Shown here piece after piece: positions 1 through 10,746 of a DNA stretch of 64,000 nt. A model generated the notes under the pieces. That model ran no database searches. It saw only the letters and a program-made list of their open reading frames with translations, and was not told the origin of the DNA. Both the position numbers and the translations under genes were made by a program. Origin of the DNA: Ceratopteris richardii (Eukaryota; Streptophyta; Polypodiopsida; Polypodiales; Pteridaceae); assembly GCA_020310875.1 (NCBI GenBank), contig CM035416.1:71196483-71260482 (forward strand). The letters are read 5' to 3'. The number at the start of each line of letters is the position of its first letter. Position 1 is the stretch's first letter.

Positions 1-1570
1 TTACTCAGTAGCTTCTCTCTTACATAATGGTGGTGAGCCTCTATGTGCTTACTCCTCGCATGAAACATGGGATTGCTTGCCAAGTAAATACTTTACATGC
101 TATCATCGTATAAAGGAATGGTTTTAGCTTGCACTTCAAGACAAGCCAAAACCTTTTTCGTCCATATTGCTTCACATGCAGCAAATGTTAATCATCTATA
201 TTCAGCCTCTAGGGATGAAAGTTAAACAGTAGTTTGTTTTTTCGAGCTCCATGTGATAGGTTTGCTTCTTATCATGAACACATAACTTGAGGTTGATCTC
301 CTATCTTCCTTCGAACCTGCCCAATCAACATCACTAAAGCCTTTGACCTACAATTCTTCACCAAACTTGTAAAACAAAGCATGGTTACATGTATGTTTTA
401 TGTATCTCAACTCTCTTGGCTGAATTTAAATGTTCGCTTGTCAAAGCTTGCATAAACTGAGAAAGTACACCGTTAACATAAGATAGATTAGGTCTTGTAA
501 TGTTTGCATAGTTTAATGCTCGTACGATGTTTCTATATGTCGTTACATCTTCCAATAGTTCTCCATCATTTGAGCAAATCTTTGTATTTGTGTCCATGGG
601 CTGAGTGAGTGGTTTGCATTTACTCATTCCGAATCTAAAAAGAACATCCAACCAGTACTTCCTTTGCATCAAGCAGATTCCAACTTTACCATAAACAACC
701 TCAATTCCTAAAAAGTATTTCAAGTCTCCAAGGTCTGAAATTTTTAACTCCTTATTGAGCTTTCTTTTGATATCTTGAATGCTTGTAACATCATTCCCTG
801 TTATGATGAGATCATCAACATATATGCAAATATATACCTCTCAACTTTTCATGTACAATGAAGGATCTGTACTACTTGGGTTGCATCCACACTTAGTTAG
901 ATACTCTACCAATCTCTGATTCCATGCTCATGGTGCTTGCTTCAAGCCATAAAGTGCCTTCTTCGACTTGCAAACAAAGTTTGGATGTTTTTCATCTTCA
1001 AATCCAACTAGTTGACTCATGTATACCTCTTCTTGTAGCTCTCCATTGAGAAAAGCATTCTTAATGTCGAGTTGGTATAATGGCCATGTTCTTGAAGCAT
1101 TTATTGTTGTTAAGTTATAATTGTTCCCATCTTTGCAATCGGGTTGTAAACTTCCTCATAATCTATGCCTTGTGTTTGTTTAAATCTTTTTGCAACCAAT
1201 CTAGCTTTATGTCTAGCTAGTGAACTATCAGTATTCCTATTTACTTTAAGCACCCACTTGTTTGAAAAAATCTTCATACCTTCTTTCTTTAGCAATAGCT
1301 CCCATGTATGATTACCTTTGAGAGCTTTGATCTCTTCTTTCATAGCTTGTGTCCATTCCTTTTGTGTGCAAGCTTCTTCATATGTCTCAGGTTCTTTGTC
1401 TTTGACGACCTCGATCATTTTTGCAGAATGTTTTGCCATGAAACTATCATAACTCAGCCTTTGAGTTGGATACCTTGTCCTTCAAGATCTTTTTTCATTG
1501 CCTTTACAAAGTTTCTTCATCAACCTATCCAGGTTCACCTTCTTTTGTATATTCAATTGGTAATACAATC
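1..1570 (-). pseudogene. Ty1/copia pol fragment: reverse transcriptase and RNase H (copia D), truncated by window edge
   Basis: Read on the minus strand, one largely continuous frame gives the copia RT and RNase H. In order: a linker PTQRLSYDSF near 1470, the RT start WTQAMKEEIKAL near 1340, [25 protein letters not shown] near 1070-1021, [10 protein letters not shown] near 960-931, and the catalytic YVDD at 822-811. Then come DLGDLKYFLGIEV near 735-695, RNase H SDVDWAGS near 320, LEAEY near 205, and ARSKHIEAHHHYV at the window start. In-frame stops interrupt it after KQAP, just before the YVDD segment (843-841), and several times in the RNase H. It is therefore a dead copy. Integrase and gag are not seen on this strand; upstream of about 1570 the sequence changes to a plus-strand LTR and leader of a different copia. 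The copia assignment is secure; the exact upstream edge is not. Confidence 0.9.
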
Positions 1571-1644
1571 TTGTTTTGTTGTTCTCTAAGCTTTGTCTTC
1601 TTCCTTGTGCTATTTGTGTGCTTCCACTGTCTCTGAGTTCCAAC
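1555..1644 (+). repeat. Possible LTR 3' end remnant of copia family A'
   Basis: From GGTAATACAA to TTCCAACA, this stretch aligns without a net length change to the last ~87 bp of the family-A LTRs at 9356-9584 and 42874-43104. All share CTTCTTCCTTGTG and the CCAACA end. The sequence after 1644 also aligns to the leader that follows the LTR at 9584. Identity is only moderate by eye. The region is also open on the minus strand, so part of it may belong to the adjoining copia D. Confidence 0.4.
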
Positions 1645-2590
1645 AATTATTACCAAAGAAGGTCACCGATTTCTCTAGGGCATCATCATCCCCCTTTTGG
1701 TCACAATCTCAAGAAAATCGGTTAGCATACTTTGGGTGACTAAGAGTTCAAAACAACTTTGTTTTGTGGCATCAAATTTTCATTTGAGCTCATTTTGGCC
1801 TCCGAATGCATTATCATAGTGATAGTGAAGACAATTTTGCCCTTTTGTGGTAAATATATATGCAATTTTGGGTTCGCTAGTACAAGCGGCTTGAAATCTT
1901 CTACAACTCTAGTATAGCTTGATAGGGTACTTTTGTTAAACTTTTTGAGCTACAATCAGTTTTTCGCATCATAGTATTTAGTCACTAGCCATGGCTAAAA
2001 GCAATAATGTATCTTGTATGTTGGTTATTAAGGATAAGTCATTGTGGGCATATATGATGCATCATGTATTGATAGCAAAGGGGTTGTGGAATATTATGCA
2101 GGATGTTGAAACACATCCTCCTATGCCTGCAAATGCACTGATTGCATGTGATGTAGGTGGTTTTGAAGATATTGATATTCAATTTCCTGGTGCTTAGCGG
2201 TTTTTGTTGCACATATTGTAGAGTAGCTTCATTAACAAGGCAAAGATGCACAAGCACATGCATTGATAGATTCGCTCGTGAAAAACAATAAAATATGCTT
2301 GGGATACTCTTTCAAAATTATACCAAGAAAGAAATGAGGCTCATGTTGCTTACCTCCGAAAACAATTGGAGTGTGGGCATATGAATGAAGGAGATTCAAT
2401 AAACACTTTTTGTAAAAAAGATCAAGGATTTGAAAGACAAGTTGATTTTTGCTTATGAAATGTTAACAGATAGTTTACTTGTGCAAATTGTATTTAATGG
2501 TCTTATGGATTCTTACCAAAGCTTTTCTTATACTCTTTAGTTCATGATGAAAAGCAATCCAAACACCTTATGGCACTTTTTCCTCTTTTA
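1645..2590 (+). pseudogene. Copia A' leader and degenerate gag
   Basis: The leader (1645-1990) aligns with the leader after the 9356-9584 LTR. Both share GAGTTCAAAACA and the run before the gag start, TATTTAGTCACTAGCCATGGC. The gag starts at ATG 1991 and reads MAKSNNVSCMLVIKDK. It then lacks the LDGTNYP segment present in the neighbouring copy and resumes at LWAYMMHHVLIAKGLWNIM. After 2197 it continues only through frameshifts and stops. Recognisable pieces are WDTLSKLYQERNEAHVAYLRKQLE near 2300-2370 and VFNGLMDSYQSFSYTL near 2490-2535. It corresponds to the capsid-like N-terminal part of copia Gag. No catalytic function remains. Confidence 0.7.
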
Positions 2591-2591
2591 G

Positions 2592-3177
2592 GTCTAATAG
2601 AGCTCGACAGGGTATTTTTGTTCAACTTTTCATGATACACTCAATTTTCTGTATCAAGGTATTTAGTCACTAGCCATGGCTGAAAGTAATGATGTAGTAT
2701 GTATGTTGGCTATTGAGGATAAGTTGGATGGTACTAATTACCCATTGTGGGCATACATGATGCATCATGTATTGGTAGCAAAAGTGATTCTGGAATATTA
2801 TTTAAGGTGTTGAAAAACACCCTACTACATTTGCAAATACAGTGATCAAAGGTCACACAGATGGTGTTGAAAATGAAGATTTTCAATTTCTTGAGAATGT
2901 TGCATTTTCTATTGCACCTACTATAGAATGGCATAGATGCACAGGCACATGCATTAATAGCTTTGTCTATCAAATCTGCCATCATCCCTCATATTTGCTC
3001 ACTTGGGATACTCTTACAACATTATACCAATCAAGAAATGAGGCTCGTGTTGCTTACCTCCGAAAACAATTGGCGGGTGGGCATATGAATGAAGGATTCA
3101 ATGGATAATTTTATACAAAGATCATAGATTTGAAAGAGTTGTTGATTTCTACTAATGAAATTTTGGTAGATAATTCA
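2592..3177 (+). pseudogene. Second, tandem copy of copia A' gag 5' region, split by hAT insertion
   Basis: The leader and gag start are repeated. AGGGTATTTTTGTTCAAC and TATTTAGTCACTAGCCATGGC precede ATG 2677, which opens MAESNDVVCMLAIEDKLDGTNYPLWAYMM, so this copy keeps the segment missing from the copy at 1991. Frameshifts follow. The next readable part is IPHICSLGILLQHYTNQEMRLVLL-type sequence, in frame as AHALIALSIKSAIIP and ARVAYLRKQLAGGHMNEG near 2940-3100. Just upstream, GGCACTTTTTCCTCTTTTA at about 2571-2590 resembles an internal piece of the family-A LTR, so a collapsed LTR may separate the two gag copies. The frame stops at 3177 where the hAT element entered. The rest of the same gag resumes at 6980. 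Confidence 0.7.
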
Positions 3178-3185
3178 CTTGTGTA
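3178..3185. repeat. Target-site duplication (left) of hAT element
   Basis: The 8-bp sequence CTTGTGTA lies immediately left of the element and recurs exactly at 6972-6979. Eight bases is the standard duplication length of the hAT superfamily. Confidence 0.85.
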
Positions 3186-3499
3186 CATGGTAGCATCGGT
3201 TTGCGGACCGAGCCCCCTTTGAAATCGGTGCGGTACGGTTCGGTTCTCAGCATTCGGTGCTAACTGGTTCGAGGGGGGAAAAAATCCAGAGAAGGACCAT
3301 TTGAAGATTCGGTTCGGTTCGTGTATGAACCGGATGGCAATCGGTTCTGTACGGTGCGTCCCATTTTTTTAAAAATGGTTTAAATCCTTTTTGTATGCTT
3401 AGGTCACATCATCTTCGCGTGGCTTTTTGAGCGCCGCTTTCGACTCCCGAGGCTCTGTACGAACGATAGACGCAATTTGAAAAGCTTTTAGCTGTGGGG

Positions 3500-3500
<1 letters not shown>

Positions 3501-3542
<42 letters not shown>
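3501..3542. repeat. (GA)n microsatellite
   Basis: About 21 GA units lie in the 5' untranslated part of the hAT element. The rest of 3186-4255 is subterminal repeats followed by AT-rich sequence with CATA/ACACAC runs and no gene. Confidence 0.95.
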
Positions 3543-3544
<2 letters not shown>

Positions 3545-4255
3545 CAAGTGACAAGGACCTTGAGGCTTGCAACCTTAGGACTTCTCTCGAGACTCGAGCT
3601 TCTCATTACCCATGTGAATTGGTAATGTTACATGTTCAATGTAAATTGTAATACTATACATAAATTAGGATACATAATACATTGTACAATCATCTATGTG
3701 ACAATGTGAATGTACCATGGTGGTCACGACTCACTCGCTATATATACAATGTACATATCATATATCATTAATAATTATATGTCATGACTCATAATTTATA
3801 AATACATTATACATAATACTGTAATATGTATATACTACAGAGTTACCAATATACATAATACATATGCAAACATTTCATACACACACACACACAGTATTAT
3901 GTAGTATGTACATACATGATACTACACTTGTACATACTTAGTAGTAAGTACTACACATGTGACATGTCACATTAATGATTATACATATGATTATCATATA
4001 TGCATGCATCTGACATCTTATTGTATACATATTACACATTGCCACATTGCACATATTACATATTACACACATTACACATTGGCAATTGCCACATTGCAAT
4101 TTGCCATATTGTATACATATTACACATCATGCCACATTGCCATCATTCATCATTCCAATTTCCATGTATGATGCTATTCTAATTTCAATCTAATATCTAC
4201 TATGGTCCATGATTAATCATTGATGTAGTATGGATTTTATGTTTCAGGTATCATC

Positions 4256-6970
4256 ATGCCTCGTGGTATTTCTTCTCACTGGGATGCTCATACCACAAGC
4301 CATACCTTGGCAAACACTACCGGCTTTGGTTCTGGCACAAGAAGATGGGTATGCAAGTATTGTGGGAAGACATTCTGTACCACCACGACTCGTCTGATAT
4401 GCCATGTGTCAAGATTAGGTGGTATGGGTATCGGTGCATGTTTAGAGGTTCCTCCAAACATTGCAGAAGGTGTGCAAAAAGAACATAATATTGCACAAGC
4501 AAATCTCGCAGCCCGTCGTCGTGAGCTTGCAACATCCTCTCTAAACATGTTAGAAGAGATTGAGACGGAGCCTAGTAGGACTTCAAGAAAAAGAGGTGTT
4601 TCACAAAGAGATGAGAGTGAGTCAGAGACCATTCCTGACCTACCACCAGCATCACAAAGATCTAGACAAGAATCACTTCATACTTCTTTATAGCTGTGGG
4701 ACTACAAAAGCAACGACAAAAAGCTGTCGAGGTTGAAATAGAGCGTTGCATTCTTGAATGCAATCTCTCTTTCAACGTAGTTCGTACAGATGCATGGAAG
4801 AGGATGGTTAAGGCCATTGCACAAGTGGGGCAATGTGATGATTGGTATGGTGTTGACTATAACAGATTGCGTGGGCCCATGCTTATTGAGGAGAAAGAGA
4901 GGATTGAGGTGCTTATGCAGCCTATAAAATTAGGGTGGAAGTCATATGGCTGCTCCATATTGTCCGATGGTTGGAGTGATATCAGACGTCACCACATAAT
5001 AAATATAATGGTCTCCTCATGTATTGGTATTTATTTTCTCCGTGCGGTGGATTGTAGCAATGTCGGCACACGGATCATTGGGGAATTTATTTTTGAGCAC
5101 ATCAAGAGTGCCATAGAAGAGGTTGGACGTGAAAATGTAGTCCAAGTTATTACAGATAATGAGTCTAACTGTAAAAGAATGGGAGAGTTAATAGAGAGTG
5201 AGTATCCCTCTATAGTTTGGACCCCTTGCGCAGCACATTGCATAGACTTACTATTTGAGGACATAGGGAAACTCCCATGGGTTGAGTCTATTATCAGTGA
5301 TGCCAAACGGATTATTACATTCATACGTAAGAACCATCATGCACTTAGCATTTTCCGTAGTAATAGTGAGAAAGAGTTGGTTCGCATTTCTGTCACACGT
5401 TTTGGATACATATTCTATGTGCTTACACGCCTTTACGAGTCTATGCACTCTTTGCGCTTGACGATAATAGATACGAGGTGGAATGCGATGCCAATGGCTC
5501 AATCGGAGAGCGCGAAATACGTGCAACGCAAAGTATTAGACATGGACTTTTGGGCAGAGATACAAAATCTTATCCCTGTCCTTAAGTGCATACACATTGC
5601 TCTTCGAGTGGTTGACATGGAGGGATCCACGCTTGGCTTGGTGTACCATTTGTATAGACATGCGCGACAGGGCATTGCTCATGTATCCACTTTCTCGAGC
5701 TCCAAGAATGTTCTATTTCCATATTTCTTTTCATGTTTAAAACTTTATTATTTTTTAAGTTTACTAATTCAAATTTCTAATAGGAAATGTGATGTTTTGA
5801 GTCTTGTGAATTTACGATGGGAGTTCTTATCACGTCCCATTCATGGATTCGCAACTTTGTTACATACATACTTCAAGAGTCCTGATTTGTGGTCAGAAGT
5901 TAGTCTTCGCCACATGAAGGACATGTATATGGAGCGCATCATGGATCCCGATGCTCAGATAGTGTTTGATGCAGATTTTTCAGCATATATGGGGAACATC
6001 GGGATCTCCTATGCACGTTCCACTTCTCTACGTTCAGAAGTCACAGCAAAACCTATAGAGTGGTGGAACACTTATGGATATGGGCATCCACACATTTGTC
6101 GTCAAGCATTGAGAGTTCTCTCTAAGGTATGTATAAATTGATTAAAACGTTATTCTCTTTAAAAAGATTTATTGTATACATATTACAGACTACAGTATAA
6201 GTATTAAGTATTAAGATATTCTAATTTCTATGTTGTAAGATTCATCTGCTAGCGCTTGTGAGCGCAACTGGAGTACATTTGCATTAGTGCACACCAAGTT
6301 GAGAAATCGCTTGAGTGTTGCACAACTTGAGCGCGTGGTCTTTTGTAAGGCCAATCTTCGTTTATTGCGTAATTTCAAAAACATGACAGGTCCTCGACAG
6401 GTAATCATTTGATAATGCAATGTGCAATGTGCATGCTTCATAACTTGTAACTTATAAGCAAAATTTAATTAGATATGTATATATTAATGATTAATCACAC
6501 TTTTTCTAATTGTAGGTATCTCCACTTGTGTTCGAGGATGCATTCAGATCAAAAGAAACGATCAATGTAGATTCATATGTTCTTGATGAACAAGATGAAA
6601 TATATCGCATGCTTCACTTAGAGCTCTAGAATGTTGATAGACGCATCACACGATCACGTTCTCGGGCTCTTTCACGAGGACATACATTGGCCACAGAGGA
6701 TATTCCTTCTACCAGTGCATCTACACCCGCAGCTAGAGAAAGGAGGCGTAAGTTGCGCCCTCGACGTAGAGAAGTTCCAAACCCACTTGAGGAGGATATA
6801 CATGATACACCTGTTCCAGAGTTCGATGATGATGGAAATATCATAGCCATGGCTGATATTTCCTCATCGAGAGAGCATTCGTCATCAGAGGAGTCCATCA
6901 GTTTAAATGACTCAAAGCGCACCGAACCTTATGCACCGAACGCACCGAACCTTACGCACCTAACCACTAT
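4256..6970 (+). pseudogene. hAT transposase (BED zinc finger, DUF659-like, hAT dimerisation)
   Basis: This encodes the enzyme that cuts and pastes the element. From ATG 4256 the N-terminus has a BED-type finger, WVCKYCGKTF with the partner H and C in LICHVSRLGG and GIGAC. A frameshift near 4690 moves the frame to 4696-6141. There DUF659-like sequence carries ILSDGWSD and VITDNESNC, which supply the two expected catalytic aspartates, and PCAAHCIDLL. Two introns are likely near the end. One has donor AAG|GTATGT at 6127 and an acceptor near 6239. The other is 6401-6515, phase 0. Between them lies SACERNWSTF, the C-terminal motif with the catalytic glutamate, then AQLERVVF. After ...MLHLEL a TAG at 6627-6629 interrupts the frame, which continues as an arginine- and acid-rich tail to 6970. 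An AT-rich stretch at 5710-5783 may be a further intron. The gene is probably inactive. Confidence 0.85.
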
Positions 6971-6971
6971 G

Positions 6972-6979
6972 CTTGTGTA
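6972..6979. repeat. Target-site duplication (right) of hAT element
   Basis: CTTGTGTA, identical to 3178-3185. Confidence 0.85.
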
Positions 6980-8212
6980 GATTCTCCATATTGTTTCTAC
7001 TCTTCAGTTGATGATGAAAGGCAATGTCTTAACCTTTGAGGAGTTAGTCTCTGTTTTTCTAGAGGAAGATCACTCTAGGCTAAACATGTCCATTAAGTGT
7101 GTTGTAGATCAAGCCTTGTTAGCTGATCGAAAGGGAAAAGGTAAATGGAGCTCATCTACTAGTAAGAAAAAATCTTCTAATGTTGCACAATCAAAGACGG
7201 AAGAAAAAGATGCCAAGAAAACAGAAAAGCAGAATTAGTTTCACAAGTACTATAAGTCATATGATCATGTCATAAAGAATTGTCCTAAACTGGATGCAAA
7301 GGAGGAAAAGAAGAAATAGGAATGGTTGTTGCAAAGGCTTCTACACTTAAAACAAAGTCCAATAATCATATTCAGAATCAATAATAGGGATTTACTATTG
7401 TTTGCAACTATGGCCCATCTTCTCGTTAGCCATGTATGTAAGTAGTAGGCTCAGCTTTTTGATAATTCGATAGTGGTGCAACCAAACATATTCCTCACAA
7501 TGTAGTTTCGTCACTTTACTTGAGCCTTCCCCTATAGGGAATACTATCACGTGTGTTAACAACTCCTCTTCTCATGTAATGGGAATTGGAAAGATCATTC
7601 ACACTTCAATTGATGGCAATTCTTTCACATTGTAAGATGCCTTATATGTGTGAAGAATCAAGAAAAATATGTTATCACTTTCAACATTAGCCAAGATTGG
7701 CTTGCTTGTTCATGATAGATGTATAGTTTGTGATCTCTCGAATGGTGATCTTATTATTGCTTCTAAAATTTTATGTCATGGGTTTTATAAACTCAAGATT
7801 ATGCAAAATTTGTGAATGATTAAGCATGTGCAATTCATGATTATCAAGTTATCTTAGATGCAAAGCTGTAGTATGCATGATTTGGTAATCTAAATTTTGT
7901 TAGTTTTCAAATGGTGTCTTCTCTGACCAAACTTGAGGCACCTTATAAACATATTTGTGAAGTCTATATTTTGGGTAAAACACAATGTTCATCCTTCCCA
8001 AAAGATGGTCGAGTTAGAGCTTCACATAATATGGAGATTGTTCATAATGATATTTGTGATCCTATGCAAACACATTCGTTTGGGAATTACCTATACTTCG
8101 TGACGTTCATTGATGAGTTTTCTAGGCATGCATGGATTTATCCATTGAAAGCGAATTCCAAGGTGTTTATGTGCTTTAAACAATTCCTAGTTATGGCTGA
8201 AAATAGATCCTA
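6980..8212 (+). pseudogene. Copia A' continuation: gag C-terminus, protease remnant, integrase start
   Basis: The gag interrupted at 3177 resumes here. FEELVSVFLEEDHSRLN near 7030 and a lysine-rich segment lead to a decayed zinc knuckle (HKYYKSYDHVIKNCPK, near 7231-7285), in which the first cysteines are lost. The protease zone (about 7460-7650) is recognisable only as GATKHIPHNV-like sequence with stops. The pre-integrase part near 7926 reads LEAPYKHICEVYILGKTQCS. The integrase then reads VHNDICDPMQTHSFGNYLYFVTFIDEFSRHAW at 8040-8130, with the first two catalytic-core landmarks. It stops dead at 8212, where the homologous copy at 32672 continues. The remainder of this element is missing here. 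Confidence 0.75.
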
Positions 8213-8489
8213 GTTTCTCCACCTTCATCATCATCACCATCTTCTCCCATCTTCATCTTCACATAAATTTTTTATTTTTGATTGTATATTACCTATTTTC
8301 ACCTCATTTCTCATTTGTGGCTAAGCGCAAGCGAGAGAGAGAGAAAGTGTTTATGTGTGCACGTCTCTATGATTTTTGCGATCGTCTACACGTACGGAGC
8401 TCGCCACCGCCCTCAACATGACACACAAGCACTCGGCACTTGAATTCGAAGTTCTTGCCAAATCTCTGAGAAAATTGTGACTTTGTGGA
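8213..8489. other. No gene recognised
   Basis: CT/CAT-rich sequence runs from the end of the copia integrase fragment to the start of the minisatellite, including a short GA run near 8331. No coding signal was seen on either strand. Confidence 0.5.
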
Positions 8490-9155
8490 AAATTCAAAAG
8501 TTTTTGGAGCATTGCGATCGCCTTATTATTAGAAGTTCCCGCCTAATATCATGATTCTCTGATTGTCACAAAATCGCGATTCTCTAATTGTCAGAACATT
8601 ACGAATGTCTCATAGCATCACGATTGTTTGACTCTCTCAAAATCACGCTTCTCTAGTTGTCACAACATTGCTTGCGATTCTCTGATTCTCACAAAATTGA
8701 TTGCGATTTCTCGTTGTCATAACATCGCGATTGTCTCAAAGCATCGTAATTGTCCAACTCTCACAAAATTGCAATTCTCTGGTTATCACAACATCACGAT
8801 TCTCAAATTGTCACAAAATTGCAATTCTTTGGTTGTCACACCATCATGATTGTCTAACACTCACAAAATCGTGATTCTTTGGTTGTCACCACATCATGAT
8901 TCTTTGGTTATCACCATATCACGATTCTCTGATTGTCACAAAATCGCGATTCTTTGGTTTTCATAACATCGTGATTGTCTCACAGCATCGTGATTGTCTG
9001 ACTCTCACAAAATTGCAATTCTCTGGTTATCACAAAATCACAATTCTTTGATTGTCAAAACATCGTGATTGTCTCACAGCATCGTGAATGTCTTAGATAA
9101 TCGTGAGCATCGTGATTGTCTTAGATAATCGTGACAATTTCACACAATCGCAGTT
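8490..9155. repeat. Degenerate minisatellite with palindromic ATCGCGAT-type core
   Basis: About 25 diverged repeats of roughly 25 bp follow the pattern ATCGCGATTCTCTGATTGTC plus ACAAA. They alternate between GATTCTCTGGTTATCACAA and GATTGTCTGACTCTCACAAA forms, so a longer higher-order unit is also visible. The core AATCGCGATT is a perfect palindrome. Many units have decayed to ATCACGAT or ATCGTGAT, which is the C-to-T pattern expected after CpG methylation. No ORF is convincing. Confidence 0.85.
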
Positions 9156-9355
9156 GCCTTAAACAAGTACAAAAATATCCTCAGAGTTTCTGTTTGTTTG
9201 TTTGACCCCCAAGAGCCTAAATTGACATAACCTTTTCATCCAAAATCTATTTTTTGAGCTCTAGACTGGGATTAGGAAGCCAAGGGAGCTCAAGATGATT
9301 TTTCAATAATACAAGGGGAAAAATGGGTCTTTAAAAAATATTTGAATCAAATTTT
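9156..9355. repeat. Flank containing a block shared with 61838-61905
   Basis: TGACCCCCAAGAGCCTAAAT followed by CATAACCTTTTCATCCAAAA at about 9202-9260 recurs with changes at about 61838-61900. It is therefore a dispersed repeat of unknown type, possibly an LTR fragment. No gene was seen. Confidence 0.5.
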
Positions 9356-9584
9356 TGTTCATATATTTAGGTAGTGATATGCGTAAACACACTAGGGCAG
9401 TTGGGGCACTTTTTTCCCTCTTTAGGAGTTCCCCCCGCTTGTATGTACGCCTATAACCCTAACGGGTCACTTATCTTTGTACATTGAACATTCTCTTGGT
9501 AATACATTTAGTATTGTGTGTTATGCTCCAAGCTACTTCTTCCTTGTGTTGTTCGCATGCTTCTGCATACCTCAAACTCCAACA
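9356..9584 (+). repeat. 5' LTR of copia A (229 bp)
   Basis: It begins TGTTCATATATTTAGGTAG and ends CTCCAACA, with TG...CA termini. It aligns along its length with the LTR at 42874-43104. It is followed after two bases by a primer-binding site and gag leader, which makes it a 5' LTR. The short length suits copia. Confidence 0.85.
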
Positions 9585-9586
9585 CT

Positions 9587-9598
9587 TGGTTTCGGAGC
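9587..9598 (+). other. Primer-binding site of copia A (initiator Met tRNA type)
   Basis: TGGTTTCGGAGC matches the usual plant copia site TGGTATCAGAGC at 10 of 12 positions. It lies two bases after the LTR. Confidence 0.8.
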
Positions 9599-9879
9599 AT
9601 GTCACTGGTTCATCTAGGTCGTCGTCGACAACCCTCCGCTCACAGTCTCAGAATCGCACGAAAATTGGTGTACATGCTCGCGGCAATAAGGAGTTCAAAA
9701 CATCTTCACCTTGTGGTATCGAAATCGTGTTAGAGGTTTAGCAGAACTCATTAGGGAGTTATGTTCAACTTTTTGAGATAAAGTCATTTTTCTATCTAAG
9801 GTATTTTAGTCAGTGGTCATGGCCTAAAGAAGTGATGTATTCCATATGTTGGCTGTTGAGGAAAAGTTGGGTGGTACCA
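9599..9879 (+). pseudogene. Copia A leader and first codons of gag, cut by copia B
   Basis: A leader of about 220 bp is followed by ATG 9820. An extra base creates a stop at the third codon, after which the gag start reads on in the next frame as SDVFHMLAVEEKLGGTNY. At 9880-9884 the frame meets copia B and resumes at 15367. Confidence 0.75.
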
Positions 9880-9884
9880 ATTAT
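9880..9884. repeat. Target-site duplication (left) of copia B
   Basis: AATTA, repeated at 15367-15371. Removing copia B and one copy restores the gag reading ...GGTACCAATTATCC.... Confidence 0.85.
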
Positions 9885-10272
9885 GTTCGGGATAAAGGCC
9901 CCAAGGACTCTCCTTTTGTATATTTTGACCCTTCCATGTGAAAGCTCTCTTCGAGAGCTTTCCAGACATATTTTTGTTGTATTTTTTGGACTCCAAATTG
10001 GGGAGTTATAGGCATTTACATTATTTTTATGACTTTTGGTCATTGGCCATGTGTGAACATGCCCAAATGACCTAAAAGTCACTTATCAATAAGACTTGGT
10101 CCCAAATCTCTCATAACTTGATTGGGACTTCTTCAACTTCAGCTTCTCCATCTTCTTCTCCAAATTTCTACGCAGGTTTCTCTCTCTACTTTCTCTCTCC
10201 TCACGCAACAGCCTCCCTTGGTGTTTGGAGCAACCGAGCACACCACGACGTAGCTCTCCGCGGCCTCTTCTA
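9885..10272 (+). repeat. 5' LTR of copia B (about 388 bp)
   Basis: It begins TGTTCGGGATAAAGGCCCC and aligns to 14981-15366. Similarity ends at GCGGCCTCTTCTA, where the 3' LTR has GCGGCCTCTTTCA. The terminal CA is therefore TA here and the end point is uncertain by a few bases. It contains the dyad AAAGCTCTCTTCGAGAGCTTT. Confidence 0.88.
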
Positions 10273-10746
10273 TTCTTTCTTTTGTATCCCCACAAGTCAT
10301 TTTCAACGTCCACATTGCTTATTTTTTCATCTACAGGTCTTTTGTGGCAGAAATTCTCTCATTTTTCAAGTGGGAGGACATGCACAAAGATTGAGGAAGT
10401 GCATACTTGCTGGAAACTTATTACAGCAGGTCATTTCTCTGATTTTGCAGGTCATATTGCTTCAAAAATTAGGGCTTTTGTGAAAACAAGCACCCATTGC
10501 CTTGGTTTTACATCTATGTATGCCTTTTGTGGTTGAAAAACAACAAATTTGTTGTTTTTGATGCAATTACAGCTTGCTGGAATTTTCTGAAATTTTCTAC
10601 AGAAAATTTCAGAAATTGATTTTTGCAAGTTTTGAACAGTTTTTGTGCTTAATTTCTCAGCTATAGTCTCGTAAGGCAATTGCGCACAGGACAACAAGTG
10701 AATTTTACCTTTTTTGGTGAAATTTTGAAGCTCTTAGTGTGCAAAC
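10273..10746 (+). other. Copia B untranslated leader
   Basis: 474 bp lie between the 5' LTR and gag ATG 10747. The sequence is AT-rich with several small inverted motifs such as AATTTTCTGAAATTTTCTACAGAAAATT near 10573-10600. No ORF continues into gag, and no TGGTATCAGAGC-like site was found. Confidence 0.6.

Larger units (their letters stand above)
3186..6971 (+). mobile_element. hAT DNA transposon inserted in copia A' gag
   Basis: The 3,786-bp element is bounded by the 8-bp duplication CTTGTGTA. Its ends are imperfect inverted repeats: CATGGTAGCATCGG on the left, and CATAGTGGTTAGG when the right end is read on the minus strand. Both begin CA, as in hAT elements. Subterminal copies of a GGTTCGGTGCG-like motif cluster at 3205-3360 and, inverted, at 6917-6957, the arrangement expected for transposase binding sites. 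The transposase gene runs left to right inside it. The copia gag reads across the empty site once the element is mentally removed. A frameshift and a stop in the transposase suggest that this copy no longer makes an intact protein. Confidence 0.88.

Noticed and set aside
4256-4700. A small intron at about 4640-4693 (CTTCTTTATAG acceptor) joining the two transposase frames
   Set aside because: No suitable GT donor was found in the preceding sequence; a frameshift is the simpler explanation.
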